A stretch of 64,000 nucleotides of DNA from Panax quinquefolius (lineage: Eukaryota; Streptophyta; Magnoliopsida; Apiales; Araliaceae), in assembly GCA_020205615.1 (NCBI GenBank), contig CM035168.1, forward strand, positions 2,683,830 through 2,747,829. The letters run 5' to 3'. Both the position numbers and the translations under genes were made by a program. Numbering within the stretch: position 1 is the first letter of the stretch; every line of letters starts with the position of its first letter. Positions 34,928 to 45,786 of the stretch are shown one piece after another. Below the pieces are notes generated by a model. It saw nothing but the letters and a program-made list of their open reading frames with translations, did not search any database and was not told the DNA's origin.

Positions 34928-35623
34928 ACCAACAGCGTACTCAACCTACCGCACTGAAGATGTCTTGGGAGAAGTTCCAAGAACTTTTCAACGACGAGTA
35001 CTTTCCTGAAAGTATTCGTCACATGAAGGAGGTAGAGTTCATCAAGCTTGAGCAAAACAATATGACCGTGGCGCAGTACGAAGCTAAGTTTACCGAGTTG
35101 TCTCGGTTTACGTCCCACTTGGTTGATAATGAGGAGAGAATGACGCGAATGTTTCTAAGAGGTTTGATACCCGAGATACGTCAATACCTAATTTCTCACA
35201 AACTGTGTTTGTATTCAGATGTTGTGAATAGGGATCAGTTATTGGAGCGCGATAATGAGTCAGCCCAACCAAGAGAGAGCAAATTGACAAGTCGATAATA
35301 CCAATGGTAGCGATCAACGGCGGTGACAACAAGCGTGGAGGGAATAAACATGCCAGAAATGGTAATCACTTTGGTGGTAATCATGGTCATGACAATAAGA
35401 GTGGACATTTCAAGAAGAGAGATTCAACAATGATGGAAAGACGCGTCGACCAAAGACTTTTGTTGTTAAGGAAGGAGAACGACCGCCCGATCGTATGTTA
35501 CAAATACGGAGGGGAGGGACATATCAGTCCAAATTGCGTGATGCAGTCCAAAGCGTGTTACAATTATGGAAAATAAGGTCACCTAGCCCGATTTTGTCGT
35601 GCACCAAAGTCAAGTCCAACTGG
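34928..35623 (+). pseudogene. E4 gag, 5'-truncated (Tekay)
   Basis: Similarity to Tekay gag starts at about 34930 inside the capsid domain, so the LTR, PBS and gag N-terminus are missing. The frame 34849-35298 carries the FNDEYFPESIRHMKEVEF block and the YEAKFTELSRF block, then shifts before the basic linker (35304-35576). The zinc knuckles follow at about 35497-35560; the second Cys of each is Tyr (CYKYGGEGH, CYNYGK), and a TAA (35574-35576) splits the second knuckle. The first residues of the 34849 frame come from the Athila LTR, so that frame is a fusion by chance. Confidence 0.85.
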
Positions 35624-35624
35624 G

Positions 35625-38600
35625 ATGGAGGCATCAAAGGGTGTTCCAGACAAGACAAAACCGGTAGTTCAAGGGAGAGCGTTTGTCGTAACCTCTCAAA
35701 AAGCGAGGAATCCGAACGAGGTGATCACAGGTAAGCTAATCATAAACTCTAGCGAATTTTATACTTTATTTGATACCGGTTCAACCCATTTTTTCATTTC
35801 TCCTACTTGCGCTCAACGTTTAAATTTGACTCCGGAGAAATTAAACTTTGACTTATCTGTTGAAACTCCGTTGGGAGAAACCTTCATTACATCCACTGTT
35901 TATAAGTCTTGTTTGATTCAAATCGGTAACCGCACATTACCTGTCGATCTTATTTCTTTGAAAATACTTGCATTTGATGTTATTTTAGGGATTGATTGGT
36001 TAACTACTCATCATGCTAAAATCGATTATTTTCGTAAGGTTGTTAGCTTTCATATTTATAACCAACCTATTATACGAATTCAAGCAACTAAACCACTAAA
36101 GTCAATTACTGTCATATCAAGTCATAAAGCTATTCATTTATTGAAAAATGGATGTCAAGCTTTCTTAGCCCATGTCAGGGATTTTAATAAAAATACGTCA
36201 GATTTGAATGATATTTTTATTGTTAATAAATTTCCTGACATATTCCCTGAAGAACTTCCTGGCCTACCCCCAGAGCGTGAAATTGAATTTTGTATCGACC
36301 TTGAATCCGGTACAAAGCCCATTTCCAAAGCCCCATATCGAATGGCTCTTATTGAACTTCAAGAGTTAAAAACCCAACTACAGGAATTATTAGACATCGG
36401 TTTCATTAGTCCTAGTACGTCTCCTTGGGGTGCTCCTGTTCTATTCGTGAAGAAGAAAGATGGAAGTATGCGACTTTGTATTGATTATCAGGAGTTGAAT
36501 CATGTCACCATCAAAAATAGGTACCCGTTACCTCATATTGATGACCTGTTTGACCAGTTGTAAGGAGCCAAATTCTTTTCAAAGATTGATCTTCGTTTCG
36601 AATATCATCAGTTGAAGATTAAAACTGAGGACATTCCAAAGACTGCTTTCAGAACTCGGTACGGGCATTATGAATTCCTAGTCATGTCTTTTGGATTGAC
36701 TAATACTCCTGCTGCCTTTATAGACATGATGAACCGAGTATTCAAGGAATATTTGGACCACTTTGTGGTCATCTTTATTGATGACATCCTCATATACTCC
36801 AAAACCCGTGAAGACCATGAGCAACACTTGAGGTTGATACTTCAAAAGCTTCGTGAAAACAAGCTTTATGCCAAGTTGAAGAATTATGAATTCTGGCTTG
36901 AGGAAGTTGCATTCCTTGGCCACATGATATCAAATCATGGAATATCTGTTGACCCGGTAAAGATTGAAGCAATTCAAAGCTGGGAGCAACCAAAGTCAGT
37001 GACCGAAGTACGTAGCTTTCTCGGCTTAGCTGGTTATTATCGGAGATTCGTGGAAGGATTTTCTCGAATCGCTACTCCATTAACTCAGCTAACTCGAAAA
37101 GATACAAAATTCGGTTGGAGCGAGGAATGTGAGAAGAGTTTTCAAGAACTCAAGAGGAGACCCATTTCAGCACCTGTTCTGACAATACCATCTGGCTCGG
37201 AGGGATTTGTCATCTACAGTGATGCTTCGGGCAAAGGGTTAGGATGTGTTCTCATGTAACATGGGAAAGTCATATCCTATGCCTCACGACAACTCAAAGA
37301 ATATTAGAGGAATTATCCTACTCATGATCTAGAGTTGGCAGCAGTCATTTTTGCGCTTAAGATTTGGAGGCATTACCTATATGGAGAGAAGGTGGATATT
37401 TATACGGATCATAAAAGCCTCAAATATTTCTTCACTGAAAAGGAACTCAACATGCGACAACGACGATGGCTTGAGCTGTTGAAAGATTATGATCATACCA
37501 TCCAATACCATCCTGGAAAAGCGAACGTGGTAGCTGACGCATTGAGTAGAAGATCATATGCGGGTATGAGTGCGATATTTTCAACGCAAAGGCCCATTTT
37601 GTATGACTTACAAATGATGGAGATAGAGTTAAAGACTCTAGGGACCCATATGATGATGATGAATATACAAGTAGAACCAACTTTAATTAATAAAGTTAAA
37701 GTCGCCAAGCTATACTGGACACGGAGGCGATGCGTATGAGGAAGAAAGTACAAGAAGGTGCTATTCCAGAAGCAAGAATCGATGAAGAAGGAATACTTTG
37801 AGTCAACTCCAGACTTTGTGTTCTTAACAATTCTGACTTGAAGTATAAAATCATGATGGAGGCGCACAACACACCGTTTGCAATCCATCCTGGGAGTACC
37901 AAAATGTATCATGATCTTCGACATACATTTTGGTGGAGCAATATGAAGAGAGAGATAGCGGGGTTTATCTCAAGGTGTCTAACTTGTCAACGAGTCAAGG
38001 CGGAGCATCAAGTGCCAAAAGGTCCATTGCAACCACTTGAAATTCCAGAATGGAAGTGGGAGCACATTACCATGGATTTTGTTACTGGTCTTCCCAAGGT
38101 TTCTCAAGGCATAGATGCGATTTGGGTCATTGCTGATAGATTGAACAAGTCTGCTCATTTCTTATCGATACGAGAAACTTATACACTTGAACGTCTTGCT
38201 AGTATATACATAAATGAGATTGTAAGATTGCATGGTATACCAGTATCCATAGTTTCTAATCGAGACCCAAGATTCACTTCAAGATTTTGGGTTAGTTTGC
38301 AAAAAGTTATGGGCACGAATTTATGATTTAGTTCGGCATATCATCCTCAAACGGATGGGCAATCGGAAAGGACTATTCAAACTCTTGAAGATTTATTAAA
38401 ACTCTGTGTCTTTGACTTCAAGGGAAGTTGGGACAAGTTCTTACCATTGGTGGAGTTTTCCTACAACAATAGTTATCAAGCAAGTATTGGCATGGCTCCA
38501 TTTGAGGCGTTGTATGGGAGAAAGTGTCGCTCTCTCAAGATCTTTGAGATGAGGTGGGTGAAGCAACGTTGTTAGGGACCGGGAGTTGATACGTATGATC

Positions 38601-39157
38601 ACTCTTAAAAAGATTTAAACGATCCGATAACGATAAAAACCTCACAAGATCGACAAAAGAGTTATGTTGATCTTCATCGAAAAGACGTGGAATTCAATAT
38701 TGGAGATCATGTGTTGTTACGTGTTGCTCCATGGAAAGGAGTTACGAGATTTGGAAAAAGAGAAAAGCTCAATCCTTGATTCATTGGCATATTTATAATC
38801 ATCGATCGAGTAGGAACTGTGGTCTATAGACTCGCCTTACCACCATGTATATCTCATGTTCATAACGTTTTTCACATATCTATGTTACGTAAATATGTGA
38901 AAGACCGAAACCACATTATTGAATTAGAACCAGATGAGATAGAGGAAGATTTAACGTATGAAGAGTTACCTATTAAAATCTTGGATAAGAAGGATCATAT
39001 TCTACGCTCCAAGGTTATACCTCAAGTCAAAGTTTTGTGGAAAAACCACGATGTGGAAGAAAAGACCTGGGAGTTAGAATCTGAGATGAAGTCAAGATAT
39101 CCTCACCTCTTTGATATACCAGGTACGTACCCTAATTTTGAGGACGAAATTTCGTAA
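35625..39157 (+). pseudogene. E4 pol: protease, RT, RNase H, integrase, chromodomain
   Basis: This is the most complete plus-strand pol here. Protease triad Asp-Thr-Gly is intact at 35772-35780. The RT has [20 protein letters not shown] and the catalytic FIDD box at 36774-36785. RNase H spans about 37170-37540 ([27 protein letters not shown]). Integrase has zinc-finger residues at about 37870-37990 (HPGSTKMYHDLR, CLTCQRVK), the first catalytic Asp in TMDFVTGLP, the second in SNRDPRF and the Glu in DGQSERT. The chromodomain is at about 38970-39117 (PIKILD ... VLWKN ... TWELESEM), which would direct integration to heterochromatin. In-frame stops lie at 36561, 37257, 37305 and 38324, with frameshifts near 37700 and 38560. 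Dead, but a good family reference. Confidence 0.9.
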
Positions 39158-39168
39158 GAAGGGGAGGT
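39156..39168 (+). other. E4 polypurine tract
   Basis: AAGAAGGGGAGGT lies directly before the LTR start TGTAAGACCCC. It primes plus-strand DNA synthesis, is intact, and fixes the 3' LTR boundary. Confidence 0.85.
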
Positions 39169-39745
39169 TGTAAGACCCCAACTTTTATGAATAAAGATTT
39201 TTATTCTTGAAATATATTTTTGAATATTATGGTGTATATTTGATATAATGTTATAGTTGTGGGTAATATTTATAAATTTTGCAAAGTAAGCAAGTGGTTA
39301 TATAATATTCGATTGGTGGGAAATATTCGTTTTAACAGGAATATTCGCATGCGATTTACACAATCATTAGTGGACCCCACAACGGAAGTATTATAAAGTA
39401 GTTAGAAAATGATAGAATTATCTTTTATAAAAATAACTACGCGAAAGTATTTACCGTTAAAACTGTTGAACTACCCGGTAGTAAAAAATAAGATGTCGTG
39501 TGGTTGCGTAGTAGCACTTGGTATTGATTATTGATGCTTACGTGAGAAGTCACTCGGTTATACTCAATTATTGCTACTGATGGTGTTGCATCATATCTCT
39601 CATATTATTGATTCAATTATTGTCATAGTATCATCTGCATAATATATATTATTAAATCAATAATTGAGACGACAAAGTTATTCATATTATTATTTGTAAT
39701 ATTGACAATGTCTAGAAGTTCTGTCAAGGAGAGGTTTGGTCACCT
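39169..39745 (+). mobile_element. E4 3' LTR, first 577 bp only
   Basis: It starts TGTAAGACCCCAAC and follows the solo LTR family through TTCTGTCAAGGAGAGGTTTG. It stops at CCTAA, where the sequence jumps into a pol fragment. The promoter half and the 3' end are missing. Confidence 0.88.
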
Positions 39746-39875
39746 AAAGTCAATCACTGTCATATCAAGTCATAAAGCTATTCGTTTATTAAAAAATAGA
39801 TGTCAAGCTTTCTTAGCCCATGTCACGAATTTAAATAAAAATACGTCAGATTTGAATGATATTTCTATTGAATGA
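39746..39875 (+). pseudogene. 130-bp stray fragment of Tekay pol
   Basis: This matches the protease-RT linker of E4 (36096-36215: GTCATATCAAGTCATAAAGC, GATGTCAAGCTTTCTTAGCC) in plus orientation. It is joined to LTR sequence that normally lies kilobases away. CTAA is shared at the join, and an 11-base direct repeat (GAATGATATTT) marks its far end. It is the product of a deletion or template switch. Confidence 0.8.
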
Positions 39876-39884
39876 TATTTTGGC

Positions 39885-40034
39885 TAGTAACCAAACCGGA
39901 ATCGTAAATTTGGTTATTCAGCCCACCTAAAAGCGCACATACGTACGAGCAGATTTGGTGCAATTTTAATTAAAGTGCGGTTAAATGCGGTTTTAATGCG
40001 GTTTGGTTCGTTTGGTTACTTGCTCATTACTAAC
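39885..40034. mobile_element. MITE-like inverted-repeat sequence
   Basis: AGTAACCAAACCGG at the left and GGTTTGGTTCGTTTGGTTACTTG at the right are imperfect inverted ends of about 150 bp of GCGGTTT-rich DNA. Its words resemble the hAT-like fragment at 13360-13477. No target duplication is obvious. Confidence 0.4.
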
Positions 40035-40517
40035 CGGAGGAGAGGCAACTGTGAAAAGGAGATTCACATGAGTAATGGAGGAGAGAGGATCTTGTGAGGA
40101 GATGAAGATTTGAATTTAAGTATTTGAATTTGAATTATTATTTTGAATTTATTTTTGTTGTTAGATCCCAGATATTTGAATTTGAATTATTAATTATGGC
40201 AGTTATTTCTCCTTTATTTTAGGTTTCCTTATTAATGTGAATTGCGTTATTTTTGTAATTATTTTATGGATGCACTAATAGTGTAATTACTTTCTAATTA
40301 TTGTATATTAGTGTTAAGGACCCAAAAACAAAAGGACGGAGTATCTATCAGTAGCGCGTGGGTCCATTTGTAAACAACAATGTGACGAACAATATTTTTA
40401 TCATCATCTGTGGAGCAACGTGGGCTCTTGTTTATAAAGTGCGCCCAAAGCCCACTCGCTATGCCCGCGTGGACGCGATAAATTGCCGACATTGACTCAT
40501 ATGTAATCATTAATGGG
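40035..40517. other. Gene-free spacer
   Basis: AT-rich, with GAATTTGAATTATT repeated near 40110-40190. The minus-strand frame 40298-40528 has no similarity I know. I see nothing else in it. Confidence 0.4.
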
Positions 40518-42084
40518 AAAAGGTTCAAAAATGCCCCTAACTTTTACCCCAATGTCTACCGAGCACCTTATACTTTTTTTTATTAAAAATATACACTTAA
40601 CGTTATAATTTTTGGGTCGTCCGTGCCCTTGCCGTTAATAGATCTGCCAACTAGACTAACGAAGTTACAATCTGGATGACGTGGCTGCCACATGGAACAT
40701 TTACTGAAATTAATGATGGTCAAAACATACTAAACTACTAATTACATACTTACATCAAATACTAATTAAAAAAATACTAAAAAAAATCAAATTAAAAAAA
40801 TACTAAAATTCAAATTATTTTGTTAATTAATCAGAACAACAAAAATTTAAATTACATCATTAAAATACTAAAATACGAAAAATTTACCATAGTTGTATAA
40901 CATATCAAATTACTAAATATTAGTATTTTAGTAATATTTTAGTATTAGCGTTATATATTTAGTATTATATTTTACTAATTTTACTAAAATTACTAAAATA
41001 TAATACTAAATATATTCAATTTTAGTATTACAAATTAACGTTAAATTTTTTTAATTACTAAATTTTTTTAGTAAAATATGAATATATTTAGTATTATATT
41101 TTACTAAAATATGAATTTACTAAAATTTAACGTTAAATTTTTTTCAATTACTAATTTTTTTTTTTTTTACTAAAATACGAATATATTTAGTATTATATTT
41201 TACTAAAATACTGAATTTACTAAAATTTAACATTAAATTTTTTCAATTACTACTTTTTTTTTTTACTAAAATATTGAATTCATTAAAAAAAATTCAATTA
41301 CTAATTTTTTTTACTAAAATACTTAATATATTTACTTTATTTAGTATTATATTTTACTAAAATACGAATTTACTAAAATTTAACGTTAAATTTTAGTAAA
41401 TAACGTTAATAATTTTCTAAAATACAAATTAGTTAATATGTCAATTTACTAAATTATGAATTCGTTAATATTTACTTAAATACGTTAATATGTCAATTCA
41501 TACGCATTATATTTACTAAAAAAATTACTAAAATACAAATATAATTAGTATTATATTTTACTAAAATTTAAATAATTTTTAAATGCCATATTAATAAAAA
41601 AAAATTAATTGCGCTACTTCTCAAATTAACGTTAAATTTTTTTCAATTACTAAAAAAAATTTAGTAAAATTTGATATGTTATACAACTATGGTAAAATTT
41701 TAGTATTTTAATGATGTAATTTGAATTTTTGTTATTTTGATTAATTAACAAAATAATTTGAATTTTAGTATTTTAGTATTTTTTTGAATTTTAGTATTTT
41801 TGAATTTGATTTTTTTAGTATTTTTTTAATTAGTATTTTTAGTATTTGATGTAAATATGTAATTAGTATTTTAGTATGTTTTGACCATCATTAATTTCAA
41901 GAAATGTTCCATGTGGCAGCCACATCATTAAGATTGTAATTCCGTTAGTCTAGTTGGCAAATCTGTTAATGGTAGGGGCACGGACGACCTAAAAATTATA
42001 ACGTTAAGTATATTTTTGAACAAAAAAAAGTATAAAATATTCAATAGATATCGAAGTAAAAGTCCTGGGCGTTTTTGAACCTTT
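40518..42084. mobile_element. 1.57-kb foldback element with about 400-bp inverted arms
   Basis: Ends are AAAGGTTCAAAAA (40518-40530) and its inverse TTTTTGAACCTTT (42072-42084). The arms stay inverted-repeat for about 400 bp, through TAACGTTATAATTTTTGGGTCGTCCGTGCCC versus GGGCACGGACGACCTAAAAATTATAACGTTA (each in parts) to TTGTATAACATATCAAATT versus its complement at about 41667. The centre is a low-complexity mass of TTTAGTATT/AATACTAAA words. No coding frame. It is probably a Mutator-type or other long-TIR MITE, and I see no clear target duplication. Confidence 0.75.
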
Positions 42085-43136
42085 GGTCGATAATATTATG
42101 AAGGAGATAGATAGTTGAGATGAGGTTTTGAGGTGTATGGCTAAGGAGATGAATCACTCTGAGATGTGATTGACAGTTAAGAGGGTTCATGGTATATTGG
42201 TATTGTTTGACAATGAGAGAATTTGCTTTGAAATCAGTAATTCAGCCTATTGTTGTCTACTTGTCTCAAAGTTGCACACAATTCCGCTCTCAATTATAAG
42301 ATTATTAATAACTTTCTAAAATAAATATTTGAGAAATTTTTATATTTTAAATTAACACGATCGATTTATATTTAAAACTAATAAATTTTATAATTAGTAC
42401 TACTTTTAAATTAGTTTATGATATTTAGGTTTGTCAATCGAGCTTTGTTAATTGTGAGCTAGGTTTAAAGTTTTCCAAGCTCTGCCCAATTTAAAATTAT
42501 CGAGTTCAATTGCAGCCGGCTTGCCCCATTCGGACTATCAGTCCAAATAAAATCACGAGTTTCGGACTTTATTTTATCAAACTCATATTAAAATATAGTA
42601 TTTTAAAGATCGACTCCTAAAATCAAAAAAATATAATTTAAAGTAATTGACTTACATGTTTGACATCATCATTATTCTATTATTTATTATTTTTAATATT
42701 TCATCTCATTCTTTTTTCATGTAATTATTAGATTTTGTTATGAAATTGATAGAAAGTAAACGGGTAAAATGCAAATGTGGCAATTGAATTTTAAATATTT
42801 TTGGGTATTGAGCCCCTTTCTTTTCAATTTAAAAATTTGGGTATTGAATTCCCAAACGCCACATGTGTGTTGATCTGCTGACATACCGCACGTGACGCCT
42901 ACGTGACACTGCTGATGTCAATTTTAATCAAATTAATCTCTAAAAAGATGACACTACCCAGATTTGATCCCAAAACTTCAAATTTGAGGTCTTGACTAAA
43001 AGATCACTTGAGCACCATAAGCTTAACTACTAAATAATCCAAAGAATATTACTATATACTAAATCAATTCATAATAACTAAATAAAACAAAAAGAGTTGA
43101 CAAACAGAGGAGGAGGAGAATTATTTTGATAAGTAT

Positions 43137-43172
<36 letters not shown>

Positions 43173-44189
43173 CCAAAAACTAAAGTCATGAAGCCACCAT
43201 TTGTAGTTGGATTTGGTGGTGTCACCATTTGTGGGACACTAGATGTAAAGTCATGAAGCAAAATATTAAAAAAATTGAAGATGAAGAAGAGAAGAAAGAA
43301 AGAGAGAATGTTTTAATTTTTATATTAATTTTTTTAAATTTTTTTTTGTCATTTTTATCTAAGTAGGTAATAATTTTATTTTTTTTATTTTATTTTCTTA
43401 GACACCTGAATAATAATTAGACTGTCGTTCAATTAATTGGACGAAATGTCTAATTTTAAAATTTTAATTAGTTCAATTAGTTAATTGCATATTTTTAAAG
43501 TACAATGATCAAATGTTTATAAATCGACAACCACAGTGGAGTATTATCCCTTTTTGCTAATTATCTTCTCTACTCCACTGTGAAGTGGAAGTGGGCCCAA
43601 AGGCCCATTTAAATCCTCTTTCCAAAGCTCATTTGTAAGAGGAGAGAGGGAGAAAATCAATTTTTAATAGGTAAAAAAAATTAGAGGAACACATTTGCAT
43701 GATTAACACATTTATGAGGAACAGTTGCGCTAAAAAAGTTTAAATAACATTGGAAAAACACTTTTATATGACAAATGCATATATGAGAACTAATTATGCT
43801 AACAAAAGTTTAGAGAACAGTTTAACAAAAACATAACAAATAGGAGGGTCAGATTTATAATTTAGTCAAATTTGCGCAACTCAATTGAAACGGTGTTGTA
43901 AGTTTATTTTTGAATATACCCCCATGTCTCCGTCGATTTCGAGCTCTTGGATAACCACCCAATTTCAAACCAGCAAACTTTGATTTACTTGACAGTGACT
44001 GAAAGGGTTGGTGGGTGATGGGTTGTTTTTATGTGATTTATTTGAGATAATGATATAAATTTTGGTTTGGTGATTGTGATGGGTGACCTAACTGGTGAAT
44101 TGCGATAATGGTTGTGTGGATTTGGATGGTGGTGGTGGGTGATAATTAAGAAAATCGGATCATTTTATTTTTGTTTTTGGTGTAAAAGA
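42085..44189. other. Gene-free AT-rich region
   Basis: There is no supported reading frame. On the minus strand 42960-43028 has a weak tRNA-like look (box-B-like GGATCAAATCT), possibly a decayed SINE. A GATGAAGAAGAGAAGAAAGAAAGAGAGAA purine run lies at about 43281-43309 (two overlapping words). Sentences such as CAAACGCCACATGTG and TGACGCCTACGTGACAC at about 42850-42915 are common in plant MITEs, but I cannot set borders. Confidence 0.35.
43139..43170. repeat. (AAT)n microsatellite
   Basis: About ten AAT/ATA trinucleotides in a row. Simple repeat without coding context. Confidence 0.9.
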
Positions 44190-44532
44190 GTATCTCCAAC
44201 AAGATAGATTATGTGATGAACTATATTTAGCCCATATGACATCAATCCATAAGATAGTATTTCAATTCTTTCGGCCTGAGGACTATCCTATGGACAATAA
44301 TATTTAAAGATTATATTATATTTAATAAATTATTATCCACCAATTATTCTTCCACACTCACATTAAATTATATTAAAAATTATAGTCTACCAAAATCAAA
44401 TTCCTTGATATAATCTTTTGGATCAACCAGAAAATCTCCTAGACCATATTTAGTCTAACCGCTTGAGAGGGACATAAGTCATAGACTATATTTAGTCTAG
44501 AATTGATGGAGCTCCGGCCTGTGGAGATAGCC
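44190..44532. mobile_element. MITE-like element with GTATCTCCA/TGGAGATAG ends
   Basis: GTATCTCCAACA at the left and TGTGGAGATAGCC at the right are inverted. Inside, ACTATATTTAG words and their complements recur. Length is about 340 bp with no coding frame. The ends resemble widespread plant MITEs of the PIF/Harbinger or hAT type. Borders are approximate. Confidence 0.4.
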
Positions 44533-44999
44533 TAAGGGAACAATCGTAATGAATAGAAACCTAAATATTGATTAATTCCCTGAATTTTTATTATTATTTT
44601 TTTATTTTGGGATTGTCTTTTCAATTTTTTCAATTAAGGATTAAACTCTTAATTTTTTTCACTTTATGAGTATTGTCTTCTCAATTTTTTCAATTAGAGG
44701 TTTAAAGTTTTAATTTTTTCTGATTATGTCTAATTGATTGTACCACGTCAAAAATTGATTAAATGGCAGCGACATGTGACTAAAAAAATGTGTATGTGTA
44801 ATATTGAGTCTCATTCTAACATTTATTTCATTAATTTTTTATACCACAAAGGGTAAATATAAGACCATTATTAATTTTTTTTAAAATAAGTTTAATACAT
44901 TACAAACCCGGCTTAAAAAAATCACGAATAATCAATATAATGATAAATAATATTTTAAAATGTATAAATGTACTACTAATTAAAATCTTATTTCATAAT
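44533..44999. other. Gene-free AT-rich spacer left of Retand element
   Basis: TTTTCAATTTTTTCAATTA appears twice (about 44610 and 44670). The five bases before the Retand LTR are ATAAT (44995-44999), the presumed left target duplication; its partner lies beyond the window. Nothing else is recognised. Confidence 0.4.
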
Positions 45000-45723
45000 T
45001 GTTCGAGAGTACTTTACCGACCTCCAGGTGGGCTGAAGGCCTGATGCAAGAAGGGGATGTTAAACCCATTGAGCCGAAGCCCTCAGGGATGTCGAAGGAT
45101 TTCTGGCATCCGAGCCCTCTAGGCTGGAGTCCTATTCGGGTTTATGGCGGTTGGGTTCGGGCATCCGAGTCCTTTGGGCCGGAGCCCTAATTTTTAGTAT
45201 GGCGTTCGGGGTCGGGTGTTTGAGTCCTTTTGGGCCGGAACCCAGACCAGTGTATGAGTTCGGTTGGATTGGGCCTGCATAATGGGTTGTCCTACGTGCA
45301 GAGTCTGGAGCCATAAGAAGTTCAAATGGTTAAGGGCTCTAGTCCTAACCATATTTAAATAAGGTAACTCCAAAGGTAGTGTTGGTATTGAATTCCACTT
45401 GTACCTTTTAAAGAGATTGTGTTGGACCCAAATAATGGTAATTGCCATATTTAGGAGTCCTAAATCGACTCGGAAAGGGATTCTAAGGTAGTGAGAATAC
45501 TATAAATATAAGGCTTGGGTTTTAATTAATAGGTAATACTTTCTTTGAGCACTAAACACTAAAGCTTCCATTGTTAAACCTTGTGAATGACCTGTACTTA
45601 TTCTCACACCAGAGCTATCCCCCGGCGGCACAAGCCGTCAAGCTTCGTGTGTGATCTGTTATTGTATAGGTTTAAGGGCGTGGATTCTGTGATTGGACGC
45701 GCCGACGAAACTTGGCGTTAACA
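45000..45723 (+). mobile_element. 5' LTR of Tat/Retand-type element
   Basis: A 724-bp LTR starts TGTTCGAGAGTAC and ends GGCGTTAACA, where a PBS begins. It is much GC-richer than its surroundings in the first 350 bp, with repeated CCGAGTCCTTTGGGCCGGAG words. TATA box at 45501-45508. The partner LTR at 62429-62831 matches it closely up to CACTTGT, with the first 100 bases differing almost only by G/A changes. Confidence 0.85.
45501..45508 (+). promoter_or_regulatory. TATA box of Retand LTR
   Basis: TATAAATA lies in a GC-poor pocket between GAATAC and TAAGGCTTGGG, 215 bases before the LTR end. It is the likely promoter of the genomic transcript. Confidence 0.55.
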
Positions 45724-45741
45724 TGGCGCTAGAAGGAGGGG
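45724..45741 (+). other. Retand primer-binding site
   Basis: TGGCGCTAGAAGGAGGGG starts right after the LTR's CA. TGGCGCTAGAAGGA-type sites are typical of Tat-lineage elements. I do not assign the tRNA with confidence. Confidence 0.65.
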
Positions 45742-45786
45742 TTTTAGTGCTTTCACAATCACAACTAACTTTTCCAGTAGCAGGCC

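Noticed and set aside
42960..43028. tRNA gene or SINE on the minus strand
   Set aside because: Box B resembles GGATCAAATCT and there is a weak box A, but no cloverleaf can be drawn and no SINE tail is visible. Noted only as tRNA-like.
45000..45190. Small protein gene conserved between 45000 and 62428
   Set aside because: The two similar 63-residue frames are simply the two Retand LTR copies. The first does not begin with ATG, and the sequence is LTR with repeated GGGCCGGAG words.
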